A DNA stretch of 64,000 nucleotides, taken from NCBI GenBank assembly GCA_964036665.1, contig OZ038526.1:30132001-30196000 (forward strand), written 5' to 3'. The position numbers were made by a program, and so were the translations under genes. Below are positions 1 through 10,724 of the stretch, one piece after another (positions within the stretch are counted from its first letter, which is position 1; each line of letters starts with the position of its first letter). The stretch comes from Gordius sp. MW1. Lineage: Eukaryota > Nematomorpha > Gordioida > Gordea > Gordiidae. The notes below the pieces were generated by a model. The model saw only the letters and a program-made list of their open reading frames with translations. It made no database searches and had not been told where the DNA came from.

Positions 1-190
1 AAATCCTCCTTTTTATGGTGGATTCTTACACCCAGATGTTGTAACAAATTTATTTTAAAACTTTGTTAAACAACTCGATATAAAATTTAACACTTACAAT
101 TGGCTCCAAGCCTCTCTGAAGGGATTTTGTCATAAAATAAAACCAAGCATTTATGTTTCAAATTAGGTCATAAGAACTGAACAAAAAATC

Positions 191-320
191 TTAATTTACG
201 CTCTTTGCTTTTCGTTGAGTAGATAGCGGTATGTCATATTGAGGCTGTAGAAGACTGTAACGTAAATGATCATCTCCTTCCACAATAATTTGTACATGCT
301 TCCCTAGTAAAATTAGTTTT
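191..320 (-). CDS. Possible terminal exon of an unrecognised gene
   Basis: After a TTCTTAG acceptor the minus strand reads 42 codons to a stop, including KLILLGKHVQIIVEGDD and YDIPLSTQRKAKS. The composition is mixed and charged, unlike the Lys/Asn/Ile/Phe noise that AT-rich DNA gives here, and the reading continues openly upstream to about 403. I do not recognise the protein. Any 5' exons would be at higher coordinates; the exon at 7137-7343 on the same strand could belong to the same gene but nothing proves it. It could also be a chance open frame. Confidence 0.3.
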
Positions 321-403
321 CTAAGAATACACACGTTTAATAAATATTCTATAAAAAAATCTTTACTTTTTTTCAAAATTTCATATAAATTTACGTTGTA
401 CAA

Positions 404-2228
404 CCCAATTGTGCCAAAGTTTATGAATGCATAATTTTAGAACGCAGTCGGGAGTCAGGGTTATAAATTTCAAAATAACTTAAATAACCCTGTTGTCAGA
501 AAATATGTAATGTAATCGATATTATGCAAATTATTTATATTATGGATCTACAACGGTTCGTTTTTAGGAGAACGACCCGCCCGTAACGGGTAGTAAACCT
601 CACAAGCCCACCCGAGGCTGTCCGTATTTTTTATATGCACCTCACCCTGCCACTTACCATAATCGGCCTCTTCTGTCCAGCCAATTAATAAATAATTTAT
701 GATTATTTAAATGCATGTCCCTAATATTGATATTTAGATGTAGAAAGTCTTTGGATTGTCTTTGAATCCTATGATATTCGCACTTTGATTTATAATATAT
801 ATTGGAGAAAATTTCTTTAGCGATAGTTCTTAGAGTTTTAATTAGTTCAGCGTCTCATTTTAAATATTATTCTCTAATTTCTTTTGTGGGTAAAAGGGTT
901 GAAGATGCTACTTTCTCATAGCCTTATTTATGAAATCAAGAAATGTATATCATTATAAAGGAGATTTGGTTAATCATAGCTGCACCTGTCCATAGTAGTG
1001 GCAGACAGTCATTTCTAAATGCATTGTTTTATTTTTAAAAATGGCAAATGTAAATATACAGCAAACCACCGGAAAATAATTGTTTGGCAATTTATAGAAA
1101 AAAGTTGAGATCCATTATTGAACACCTTAAACTATTAAGCTTAATTTTAAGGTGAACTATTTTATTAGGTGTAGCTAAAGTAAAGTCTAATGTTTGGAAA
1201 TGAGATTAGATATAAGCATATGTTTTTAACAGCCATGAATGCGAAATAATAAATTTACAGGTTATAAAATGTCCCCATACACGTAACAATGATATTATTT
1301 TAGGCTAAAGGTGCAAAATCTATATTTTTCTTAATTTTTTGTTTGTAAATGATCTAATCTTCCATATTTAAAAAGTTGTCTAATTTTTTTCATCTAAGCT
1401 ATTTTGGCCGTTTTAAATTTTATAATTATATCAGGACTTTTGAAGATTTTCAGGCCCGCCCGATCCAATTTTCAAAATGGTCTTGCTAGCCCGAGCCCGG
1501 CCCGTTAATTTTTTTTGTTTTGAAGCCCATCCGTACCTGCGCGCGGGCCGGGCTTGCACATGCAGATCTCGAATCTAGCAGTGTTGTAAAAATAAACCAT
1601 AATTTCTTTTCTCGCCCCCATTTAATTTTCTAAATATATTATAGACCCTCACCACTTTTTATAACAGTTTCTTACGATTACAACACAAAACTAATTGTAA
1701 ATTTGATTTTTTGATATTTTAATCAGATTAATCATTAATTAATTTGTTGGATAAGATTAGAATTATTACCCGCCATATGCCTAGAATGCGTGCGAATGTC
1801 CAACTGCCAGATTCCGTAACTTTATGATTATAAGAAATCGTCATTGCATGCAATTCCACTAAGTTTTTCCTTTTATTTTAGTTTGAAGTTTATCATTTTC
1901 ATTTTTTGGGGCATGATAAAAAAGAAAATTCTGTGAATATTTCAAGTAAGGATGTCATAAATTAAATTGTTTCAAAGTAAAATATCATCCAAAACTTGGT
2001 GTAAAACACTTTACGACCGCTAAATGTAGTAGAAATGAGACGCGAGATAGGAGTGTCCGAATTAAATAGCATACTTCACGTGAGGTGTAAATAATCTATA
2101 TTGTGTTGCGATTAAAATGTTGGTTATAGGTTCTTAGATAATGTTATACCTTCAGTTGAAACCTATACTTATGTTTTTTTGTTTTAAAAAATTATATTAA
2201 ATAAATTTTTTTTAAATCCTTTCCTACT
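404..2228. other. AT-rich stretch without a recognised gene
   Basis: I see no convincing exon on either strand. Two GC-rich patches stand out: about 560-640 (CCCGCCCG and CCCACCCG runs) and about 1450-1560 (GCCCGAGCCCGGCCC and GCGCGCGGGCC). They resemble the CCCGGCCC-rich segments of repeats at 6299-6822, 48340-48470 and 56510-56830, so they are probably decayed copies of similar repeats. Confidence 0.4.
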
Positions 2229-2703
2229 TAATGTTGTAAAAAGGCTGGATTTTATTTGGCCGACCATTAATTCAAAGAAACCTAACGGTCAACTCTTGTC
2301 TGTTTTTAAAATTTCGACTAAGCCTTGAGGTCGATTAAGGGCTTGTCTTAATATTGGATTCAGATTCAAATGGCGCTAATTTATCTTTATCAAATATCCG
2401 ATTCATTTTCATGTGTCAAACTCGGTTGTATTTATTGATATTTTGTTTTTTGATAGTTAAACACGTTTTTTTGTTTATTTCAACTCTTGAGATTAATCGC
2501 TGTTATGTTATGCGTCTGAAATGTGAATCTGCTATGAATTCGAAGTTAAGACACGGCTATGTTATAACCCGTAAAACGATTTTTGCTGCGCAGCAAAATC
2601 CGATATTAAGACAAGCCCTAAGACAAACGGATCAAAAAATCTTTGGACTTAGTCGATTAAAATCAAAGGCCGAACAAAGAACCCTGCCGTTTTTACAACA
2701 CTA
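2229..2703. mobile_element. hAT-type MITE (TAGTGTTGTAAAAACGG family), split by a nested MITE
   Basis: The left end reads TAATGTTGTAAAAAGGC and the right end GCCGTTTTTACAACACTA, inverted copies of a terminus found at six further places in this window (40211, 40778, 50902, 53364, 54761 and their partners). Removing the nested unit at 2339-2618 leaves about 195 bp, the usual size of the family. The flanking duplication is imperfect (CTACT shared). Confidence 0.65.
2339..2618. mobile_element. PIF/Harbinger-like MITE inserted in a hAT MITE
   Basis: Inverted termini GGGCTTGTCTTAATATTGG and its near-perfect complement bound a 280-bp unit flanked by TAA on both sides, the 3-bp duplication typical of PIF/Harbinger elements. 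A perfect palindrome TGCTGCGCAGCA lies at about 2584-2595. The open frame that crosses it is fortuitous. A Harbinger transposase fragment exists at the right edge of the window but I could not compare its ends. Confidence 0.6.
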
Positions 2704-3022
2704 CTACTCACTATACCAATCTCATTAAAACATAAATACAAATTTAACGATATCCTATAAAATAATATAAATTTAATCAAAAACCCGCTTGAAAATGTTG
2801 CACATAAAATAAAAATGATTTATCAAAAGTATAAAATTTTGGAATAATCAAGATGCATAATAAAAAAAGCCTAATTGTGCGTTCAAAAAGACAATTATTG
2901 ATATATAATTACAACAGTCATTAAATTAATTGGATAAATTTTTCGAGAAAACAATTATGGCAAAGATCATCTTTGATATTTATTTTATCTTTATAGCCAT
3001 TAGTAGAACTTTTATGTGCGAA

Positions 3023-3411
3023 AGATAGACTGCTCATGCCATATGTTGTTTCTATATGATCACCACTTTACAATGTGCCTTTCAAAATGGTGGAAAAAGG
3101 GTACACATTTTGTCACTTCTGTTCAAAATCTAATATGATCAAAATGTAATACAGTCAAGAATTGCTTATGCGCATGCGCAGTTATAACCCTCCGCGTTTG
3201 GTAAGTTTTCTAATATTATTATCTTTTATTTTGTAAATATTATTATCGTTTATTTTGTAAATTTCATGTAATATAGGCTAAATGTAATATAGCAAGGGTT
3301 AGGGTTAGATTTAGTGATTTATTTGATAAAATGTAGTTCTTATTACATTTTGGCACTCGTACATTTTGAACCAGATTCCATTTTGTGCGTTGATGAGCAG
3401 TCTATCTAGTC
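3023..3411. mobile_element. MITE with TAGACTGCTCAT ends (P-like termini)
   Basis: The left part begins GATAGACTGCTCATGCC and the right end reads GATGAGCAGTCTATCTAGTC TATG, an inverted pair. Related units occur at 47559-47955 and 55129-55531. The CATAGACTA...TAGACTG layout resembles the termini of the P-type transposon at 13107. The interior has a TGCGCATGCGCA palindrome near 3170 and a GGGTTAGGGTTAG motif near 3297. The left boundary is uncertain. Confidence 0.5.
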
Positions 3412-3477
3412 TATGGGTCAGGGGCGTAGACAAGGGGGTAGAAAAACGGATAGTTTACCCCCTTGGCCAAAAATTAA

Positions 3478-3810
3478 TTTGTTTTATACGTTTTGGCACT
3501 TAATAAAACCAAATTTGGAAAACTACCAGACCGATTTGGCTCAAAGTTTCACAGTTTATTCCCCATACTCCGGAGCATGTTTTAAGATTTGTTCGAGCCA
3601 AATCGGTTCAGTAGTTTTCGAGGGGTCACGTTTTTTTGTTTTATAGGTTGTTTTATACGTTTTGGCACTTAATAAAACCAAATTTGGATAACTACCAGAC
3701 CGATTTGGCTCAAAATTTCAGAGTTTATTCCCCATACTCCGGAGCATGTTTTAAGATTTGTTTGAGTCAAATCGGGCCAGTAGTTTTCGAAGGTCACGTT
3801 TTTTTGTTTT
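3478..3810 (+). repeat. Two direct repeats of about 172 bp with an internal inverted motif
   Basis: Two consecutive copies share GTTTTATACGTTTTGGCAC, then a core that opens with CCGATTTGGCTCAAA and closes with GAGCCAAATCGG, an inverted pair able to form a hairpin. The same core recurs twice in the Helitron-like unit at 4228-4694. The open frames through these repeats are by-products of the duplication. Confidence 0.75.
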
Positions 3811-4227
3811 ATACGTTTTGGCAATTAACAAAGACGTCATATGCTATGCAGTATAATATATGAAGCTTAAATGTTTTATGGCTGCATAAAAATTTTCTTT
3901 CATATTAAATCAGGTCAGACCCGTTACCATATGAATGAACCAGAGGAATATAAACATTAGATTCTACAAAGTATTTTATGTCATGGTTATGCGTTTATTT
4001 TGTAGAAGAAACTTAAATTACATTTAAAACTCAGTGACATTTCTTTAAGGCTTATGCTAAACTTTACCATAAATTATTTGGGTTATATCTGTACTGCGTT
4101 ATGAATATTTTATGTTTTTAGTCAATTATTCATAAAGTGTAAGTCTACAGCCATTAGAAACACTTAAAAAGTGATACTGCAAAATGCAAAAATAAATGGC
4201 AAAACAACGTGTGCCGGGTTCATCTAG

Positions 4228-4694
4228 TCTTATATATAAAAATGAAACTATGTGTGTATGCCGCCACCAATTTTGAAAAATACCAGACCGATTTGGCTCA
4301 AAATTTCATAGTTTATTCCTGACACTCCGGAGCAAGTTTTAAGATTTGTTTGAGCCAAATCGGTCCAGTAGTTTTCGAGAACAGTTTAGCGCCTGATTCT
4401 CAACTTTTTTGGAAAACTACCAATTCGATTTGGCTCAAAATTTCACAGTTTATTCCTGACACTCCGGAGCATGTTTTAAGATTGTTCGAGCCAAATGCAA
4501 ATCGGTCCAGTAGTTTTCGAGTATTCGTACGCCTTGCACTGTATACGGAAATAGAACAATAGAAGTAGAACATATAGACATCAAACTTTATTTTTACTTC
4601 AATAACCGCTTTATCATCATATATGCCCTAAAATTCCAACATAATTTAATACACCCGGGTAAATGGCAAAACAACGTTTGCCGGGTTCATCTAG
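4228..4694 (+). mobile_element. Helitron-like non-autonomous unit, head to tail with a preceding Helitron end
   Basis: It starts TCTTATATATAAAAATG and ends TTCATCTAG followed by T. Twelve bases before the end lies a short hairpin, GGCAAA-ACAACG-TTTGCC. A TC start, CTAG end and a subterminal hairpin are the Helitron signature. Directly upstream, at 4196-4227, a second hairpin plus TTCATCTAG ends another unit, so two units abut head to tail. The start of the upstream one is not clear. Confidence 0.6.
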
Positions 4695-4871
4695 TTAATA
4701 ATATTATATTAGTAAATAGAAAAATAAGCCCTTCGGGCGTAGCTGGGGGCTTCGTTCTTAGACCCCCATCTCCTCGGGGGCTCCGCCTTATAAATAATTT
4801 ATTGAAATAAAAATGTTTTTAAAAAATTGGAAAATTTCTACCCCCTTGAGAAAATCCTGGCTACGCCCCTG

Positions 4872-6298
4872 CTATGGGTGTATTATATCCATTTTATAAA
4901 GTAAAACTTTTTTAAACCCTGATTAAGGTTATCCACTAACTAACATTTATAATAAACGTTTTAATGAAAATCATCTAACCATCTCCCCTTTAGGAAAAAA
5001 CAGTTGAGTCGACTCTTATCACGCAATACTCTACCTGTAGGAAAAACTGTCTATAAATTAAAATATTAGGTGCGACCGGAGCCAAGTAGCCCGGATTAAT
5101 TTTCATTTTTCAAATTATATCTAAAAATAATGATCATAAAACATAAGAATTTTAACCATAAGTGTATTGTGTCCAATTTTTGTTTGGAAAGAAGAAATAA
5201 GATTTATAAAAGAAATACGGTTTTTGGGGCTATTAGTAGCCATGACTTTTGTCTTTTGCACATAGTTTTTTTGGCCTTTAGATTAATTTAAGCTTTATTG
5301 TATAATGATTTATTATTTAAATAATAACCTAACGATTAAAATTTTGCAATATAACATGTTAGGATATTATTTGTTCAACAAAATGGGTCGGGGCTAGTCG
5401 GAGCGAGGCTTGTGCTAGCCATTCCCTGTTGTATTTTAGCTTATAAAGACTTCTTATTATATATTAACCTATTGTAATATGGAAGAACAATAAACTGTGA
5501 TTTTACATTAATAAACTATTAAAAGAGTTTTCTAATGCAGAGTTTTTTTTGTGAGTACACAAGTCAAGTTGTCATCTTGACCCTTTTTTATTTGTATTAT
5601 GTAACATATAACCATATTTCATTTGCCTTCTCTATGTTATTTTATAAAACAATATGATTTGAGTTGGCATACACCAGGGACAGGTGAAAACGTAAAGTTA
5701 TTTATACCCTGAAGGAGCTTGACATTTTTGATTATTTTTAAATTAATTTACGCAAAGACTTTAAACTTTTTTTCTATGACAGAAATAGTCTATACTAGCA
5801 TATCCCAATAAAAATTAAAAAAACAATTTCAGGTTTTTTTAAACGCATTTTATTTTATAACTATCTTAGCCCCTCCCTAATTCCATTTGAAGTTTAAAAG
5901 AGACGAGGTTTGTCACTTCACTTGCATATAGCACACACAGAAAGGACGGCCCAAAACCCAAGTTCTCACGTATAAAATGGAGGATAATTGTTTTTTATCA
6001 TTTTTATTTAGCAAAAATAAGTCCTCAATAATTAATGCTGGTTTTAGACAGATTTTAATTAATATTTAACGAGAATGGAAAAATAAAATTAGGATTCAAA
6101 TCTCGCATACTGTCCAGAGTGTAACTGTAATGTGTAACGTTTTGTTCCTCGCGTTAGAGCTATAGTTCATAAGTTCATTGATTTTTTGGTAACAATATAT
6201 AACACGGAATTTAACGTATAAGAAAATCGATAAAATGCTAAATATTACAAAAAATCAAAAATTTGGGTAACTCAGTATTTGTACTAACCATGAAAAAA
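4872..6298. other. AT-rich stretch without a recognised gene
   Basis: No splice-compatible coding segment stands out on either strand, and I could not define repeat ends here. Confidence 0.4.
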
Positions 6299-6822
6299 TA
6301 GAGCCCTGCAAAATTAAATTTCTTCTGTCCGAGCCCGGCCCGAGCCCGAAAGACTTTTTTCTTTTTGGCCCGACCCGAGCCCGACCCGATTTTTCAAAGA
6401 TAACTTTTGTAAATTTTGTTTTGAAAATTATTTCACCATTTAAATATTAAATACAGTAGATTGTTTATACTCGTAATTTACAACTAGGATAAGTTTAAAA
6501 TAAAAAATCCATTTTCACCCGTTACAATTTAGTGAGCTTTAAAACTAAAAATATACTTAAAAAAATATATTTTATAACAGTTCCATATAAAACTTTTTTT
6601 GAAAGATTTACCTATCTTTTTTCTTAAGTTCTAACAGCTACCATGAATATATTTAAATACTAGAATAAGATTTGCAATTCAGGTTAGTTATATTATAATA
6701 GACAGGGGAAAAAGCTGAAGTTTGGAAGCTATATAATGTACGCTGTGTGCAGCATATTTTAAAAATATTAGTTTGCTTTACTTCAATTCGGGCCGGGCTT
6801 CGTGCGGCCGTGCAGGGCTCTA
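6299..6822. mobile_element. hAT-like element with TAGAGCCCTGCA termini
   Basis: The ends are TAGAGCCCTGCAAAATT and the inverted GCAGGGCTCTA. Flanks TGAAAAAA and TGAAAAGG agree at six of eight positions, consistent with an aged 8-bp duplication. Just inside both ends are CCCGGCCCGAGCCCG-type tracts, far richer in GC than the rest. A degenerate relative lies at 63239-63654. No coding capacity is seen. Confidence 0.6.
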
Positions 6823-7136
6823 TGAAAAGGGAAGAAGCTTATTACCCTAGATGAAGAAGTTCTTAATCATTTTTAAAAATATTCATAGAACAATTAAAAT
6901 GAAATTTACCCACTTTGTATCGTTACAAAACGCGTTGCCCTTAATCAATTGAAATTTCGGCTTTCTCATCCATTAATTGCTTATATCATGAAGGATAAAA
7001 TAATTAAACAAATACATGTCTGAATCCCTAACTTTAAAAGCAAAAGCAATAATATTAAAATGGGTCTAACAAGATATTTTAATCGGTTATAGATGAAGCA
7101 ATGTTTAAAAAACGGCATTTAAACATTTGCACAAAT

Positions 7137-7343
7137 CTAAATATAATCAGATATCATAGTCTCCCTGGGTAAGGTCCTCATTCTCCATAAAATAAGTATA
7201 CTAGCCTTTGTAAATTCTGAAAATAATTTATCTGTCGTTAGGAAAAAGATTATTTCAATAACATCTCTCCTTGAAACCAAGCGTAAATTTAGGATTAACT
7301 CGTCTAGGACATATACGTTATGATTTAAATTTGAAAAATTAAC
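7137..7343 (-). CDS. Possible exon of an unrecognised gene
   Basis: After a TTGCAG acceptor the minus strand is open for 68 codons to a TAG. It includes YVLDELILNLRLVSRRDVI and ILWRMRTLPRETMISDYI. The mix of Leu, Arg, Asp and Glu is unlike noise frames in this AT-rich sequence. If the TAG is used this is a last exon; an internal donor earlier in the segment is possible. I cannot assign a family, and no neighbouring exon was found with confidence. Confidence 0.3.
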   Translation of the reverse strand, partial: VNFSNLNHNVYVLDELILNLRLVSRRDVIEIIFFLTTDKLFSEFTKASILILWRMRTLPRETMISDYI

Positions 7344-7464
7344 CTGCAATATTGGTGCTAACTATTAATTGCTTTTTAAACTTTAATATTGCAAATAAAT
7401 ATGAATGGGATACTATATACTTTTCCCCCTAAAAATTATGGATTATTAAAGGGAATTTAATCTT

Positions 7465-7735
7465 TATAAATAAAACTCGGGCCTTCGGCCCTCGTGGAAA
7501 GGGGAGTAGGGGAAGGGGAAGGGTAGTAGGGGAAGGGGAGTAGGGGAAGGGAAGGGGGGCGACTCATCTATACTCCGTATAAACGTAGCATATTTGCTAT
7601 GCAATTTATGGGCGAGAAAGGTAGGAAGGGGCGAGAATGCCTATAGGGGGGTATTAAATGCAAAATAATTAGTTATAGACCCTTGTAGGGGAGGGCATAG
7701 GGTAATTATCAATGTTAACCAATTCAAAAACGAAA
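7465..7735 (+). repeat. Purine-rich repeat unit, copy 1
   Basis: The unit opens with CGGGCCTTCGGCCCTCGTGG, continues as an AGGGGA-type purine tract, then ATTTGCTATGCAATTTATGGG and GGCGAGAATGCCTATAGGGG. Copy 2 lies at 10299-10470. The copies share the order of motifs but differ in the length of the purine tract. Confidence 0.7.
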
Positions 7736-7854
7736 AAAAATTTCGATTTATTTGGCCAATGGTCATTTTTTCCATTGGTCAGTAGCCTGCGGACGATCAA
7801 AAAGTCATATTATCAATGATATTAACAAGAACAAAATATTAATTTAAAAAAAAT

Positions 7855-7950
7855 AAAAATTTTGCCCTCTCCCGAGCTTGAACCCGGGATATCCAGGTCA
7901 CCCTGGTTACAAGCCGTGCGCTATAACCCGTCACACCATGCTGGTATTAA
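7855..7950 (-). repeat. tRNA-derived SINE-like segment
   Basis: On the minus strand a box-B motif GGGTTCAAGCTC follows a D-arm-like GGTGTGACGGGTTATAGCGC and an anticodon-loop-like CTTGTAA, in tRNA order and spacing. The anticodon stem does not pair fully, so this is a SINE head or tRNA relic, not a working tRNA. Related box-B fragments occur at about 9080-9105, 9418-9442 and 9768-9790, always beside the CCAATGG repeat. Confidence 0.5.
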
Positions 7951-8624
7951 AATAGTAGAAGTTATTATGTTATTTATATAGATAATGAAATAATAAAGTT
8001 CTGTTTTATGTTTAGAAAATGAATATATTTCATCGGTCAGTAGCCAGCGGACGGTCAAAAAGTCAAATTATCAATAATATTAACAAGAATATAATATTAA
8101 TTTAATTTATAAAAAAAAATTAAAATAAAGATTCCTTTTAGTTTTAAAAAAGGGCTAAATTCTGAAACTACCCGCCCGATTCGCTGAAACTTTACCCGTA
8201 GGTGCCCAGGGCGGCCAGGGGTAAAATAGCTTTTTCAGATTCCTAAAATACCTTTTCGTTTTAAAAATATCGGACATTTCCCGGCCACACGTGCGGTGTA
8301 ATATCTATAACACGTAGAAAATTTTACTAATTATTAAAACTTACGCGCGCCATCTAATAAAGTACAATTCGTGTTTTAATAGTTCAATAGTAGATTGAAT
8401 TTAATTAGAAAGAACGGGCTATGATTATACCTTTAAAGGAGGTTTCGAATTTTGTGTTAGTTTCTATCAATATATTGTATCGTAAATTAGAATCTAATGC
8501 CTATATTTTTTTAACTATTACTTTTTAACCCAATAAAAAAATATATATGCATTTATAAGGTTAAAAATATATATTACATAGTTGGCTGTCTGTTAGACCA
8601 TCTATAATAAATTTTTAGGTTATA

Positions 8625-9110
8625 TATAAAATTTGGCCAATGGTCATTTTTTTTCATTGGTCAGTACCAACAGACACTCTATAAGTCAATGATAGCCAAA
8701 AAAAACGGGAAAAAAATTTTTGATGCTCACTTTGGCCAATGGTCATTTTTTTCCATTGGTCAGCAGCCAGCGGACGGCCAAAAAGTCATATTATCAATGG
8801 TATTAACAGGAACAATCATAAGAGGCAAAAAAAACGGAAAAAAAAATTTCGATTCACAATTTGGCCAATGGTCATTTTTTTCCATTGGTCAGCAGCCAAC
8901 GGACGGCCAAAAAGTCACAATATCAATGGTAGTAACAGGAACAATCATAATAGTCGAAAAAAACGAAAAAATAATTTCGATACACATTTTGGTCAATGGT
9001 CATTTTTTTCCATTGGTCAGCAGCCAGCGGACGGTCAAAAAGTCTTAATATCAATGGTAGTAAGAACAATCATAAAAGTCAAAAAAAACTCCGGGATTCG
9101 AACCCACAAA
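8625..9110 (+). repeat. CCAATGG-palindrome satellite, first array (four units)
   Basis: Each unit starts TTTGGCCAATGGTCATTTTT, then TCCATTGGTCAG, then CAGCGGACGGCCAAAAAGTC and an AACAATCATAA spacer. Unit starts near 8732, 8861 and 8991 give a period of about 129-130 bp. CCAATGG and CCATTGG flank a T-run and form a short hairpin. The long open frames across the array come from the tandem repeat and are not genes. Confidence 0.85.
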
Positions 9111-9194
9111 CTAGTTAAATTAATTAAAATTAAAAAACAGCGTGAGAAGACATTCGATGCGTGACAAGACATTCGGTGCAAGACACCGAAGAGC

Positions 9195-9830
9195 GTGACA
9201 ATATATAGTTAATGAAACATAGACCCTTGTAGGGGAGGGCATAGGGTAATTATCAATGTTAACCAATTCAAAAACGAAAAAAAATTTCGATTTATACTTT
9301 GGCCAATGGTCATTTTTTTCATTGGTCAGTAGCCAGCGGACGGCCAAAAGGTCACATTATCAATGGTATTAACAAGAACAATATATTAATTTAATTTAAA
9401 AAATAAATAAAAATTTTGCCCTCTCCGGGATTCGAACCCACATTAGTAAAGGCATAGGGTTTGGTAAGGGGCACAGGGACCCATATCAGTAAAGGAGGCT
9501 TTGGTAAGGGGCACAGGGACCCATATCAGTAGAGGCGTAGGCCCTTGTAGGAAAGGGCATAGGGTAATTATCAATGTTAACGTATTCAAAGACGAAAAAA
9601 TACCATAAATTGCATATAGCAATTAAAAATTTCGCTTTATTTGGCCAATGGTCATTTTTTTTATTGGTCAGTAGCCAGCGGATGGTCAAAAATTCATATT
9701 ATCAATGGTATTAACAAGAACAAAATATTAATTTAATTTAAAAAAATTAAAAAAAAAATTCGTCCTCTCCCTGGCTTGAACCCGGGATATCCAGGTCACA
9801 AAGCTGGCGCCAATACTTGGTGGACGGACA
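9195..9830 (+). repeat. Dispersed single copies of the CCAATGG repeat with tRNA-like tails
   Basis: Two copies share the same order as at 7640-7950: CCCTTGTAGGGGAGGGCATAG, then AACCAATTC, the CCAATGG palindrome, CAGCGGACGG, and a tail with GGATTCGAACCC or GGCTTGAACCCGGG, complements of a tRNA box B. The recurring order suggests one composite retroposon family of which the palindromic segment became tandemly amplified. Confidence 0.6.
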
Positions 9831-10298
9831 ACGGACAACCAAAAACGAGCCCATAAATTGCATAGCAATTAATAAAATAAAATACATATCTTAAACTCAT
9901 AAAAAATTGGGGCTGCAGCACATCAATCCTATGTATATTTATAACCTATAAAAACGTGTACTAGTTTTATGTAATTTTTGAATTCTGCAAAACTAAAAAC
10001 AATAGCTTTAAAATTATGACACTATCTTTGAAATAGCGGTTGTGTAACATAAATGGCAAAATTTTAAGCTCACTAATTTTTACCTTACCAGCTACGGTAA
10101 GTATTAAGTTAATGATAGAAAAGTAGGTTACTGGTTAAATTACAATGACTTAAAAGTAGCCACCATGTATTTATTATATTGATAATATTAACCATAAATA
10201 ATATAGAAGACTCTACATGAATTGGCATTACAAATGGGGTTATAAAAATCAGTATTGAAGAACTTAATGATTAATAAAAAATCCAATATGTATATTAA

Positions 10299-10470
10299 AA
10301 AACTCGGACCTTCGGCCCTTGTGGGAAGGGGGAGAAGGGAAGGGAAGAGGGGAAGGGAAGGGGGTACGACTCATCTGTACTTCGTATAAATGTATCATAT
10401 TTGCTATGCAATTTATGGGCGAGAAAGGTGGGAAGGGGCGAGAATGCCTATAGGGGGGTATTAAATGCCT
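10299..10470 (+). repeat. Purine-rich repeat unit, copy 2
   Basis: It opens with GGACCTTCGGCCCTTGTGGG and repeats the motif order of 7465-7735, ending with GCCTATAGGGGGGTATTAAA. The purine tract is shorter than in copy 1. At 10500-10570, immediately downstream, is GGGTTAGGGTTAG, a short telomere-like tract. Confidence 0.7.
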
Positions 10471-10724
10471 AATGATTAATTAATTATTTATACAAATTTT
10501 CCATTATAGGCAAAATGTAATAAAGGCAAAATGTAATATAGGTAAGGGTTAGGGTTAGATTTAGTGTTTGCATCTAGTTGCGTATTACATTAGTTTTTAT
10601 GGCCTTTAGTGATTATGGGTCTAACAAACATTATATTATAAAACAACACAATGTTAAGAATTTGCAGAATTGTTGGGAGAAATTTTTTGTTGAATTTGAA
10701 CAATTTTTAATTAAAAAAATCAAA

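Larger units (their letters stand above)
3419..4871. mobile_element. Non-autonomous hAT element, 1.45 kb, exact 8-bp target duplication
   Basis: The element begins CAGGGGCGTAGACAAGGGG and ends CTGGCTACGCCCCTG. It is flanked by CTATGGGT at 3411-3418 and 4872-4879, the 8-bp duplication of hAT insertions. Its right 80 bases (AAATAAAAATG...CCCCCTTGAGAAAATCC) match the right end of the transposase-bearing copy at 34661-36936, so that family very likely mobilised it. The interior holds Helitron-like units rather than transposase. Confidence 0.85.

Noticed and set aside
2354-2728. 124-codon open frame
   Set aside because: It crosses the boundary between a Harbinger MITE and the hAT MITE it sits in, so it cannot be an inherited gene.
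3413-3863. Two similar open frames with a repeated FYTFWHLIKPNL-type peptide
   Set aside because: They are the translation of a direct DNA repeat with an inverted core; no start context or family.
6930-7000. Minus-strand WMRKPKFQLIKGNAF exon
   Set aside because: No acceptor in the right place (a stop lies just upstream), and part of it matches a repeat segment seen near 12075.
8689-9164. Overlapping open frames of 119 and 141 codons
   Set aside because: They run through the CCAATGG tandem repeat in two frames at once and the peptides repeat with the DNA period; the same holds for frames at 10578-11415.
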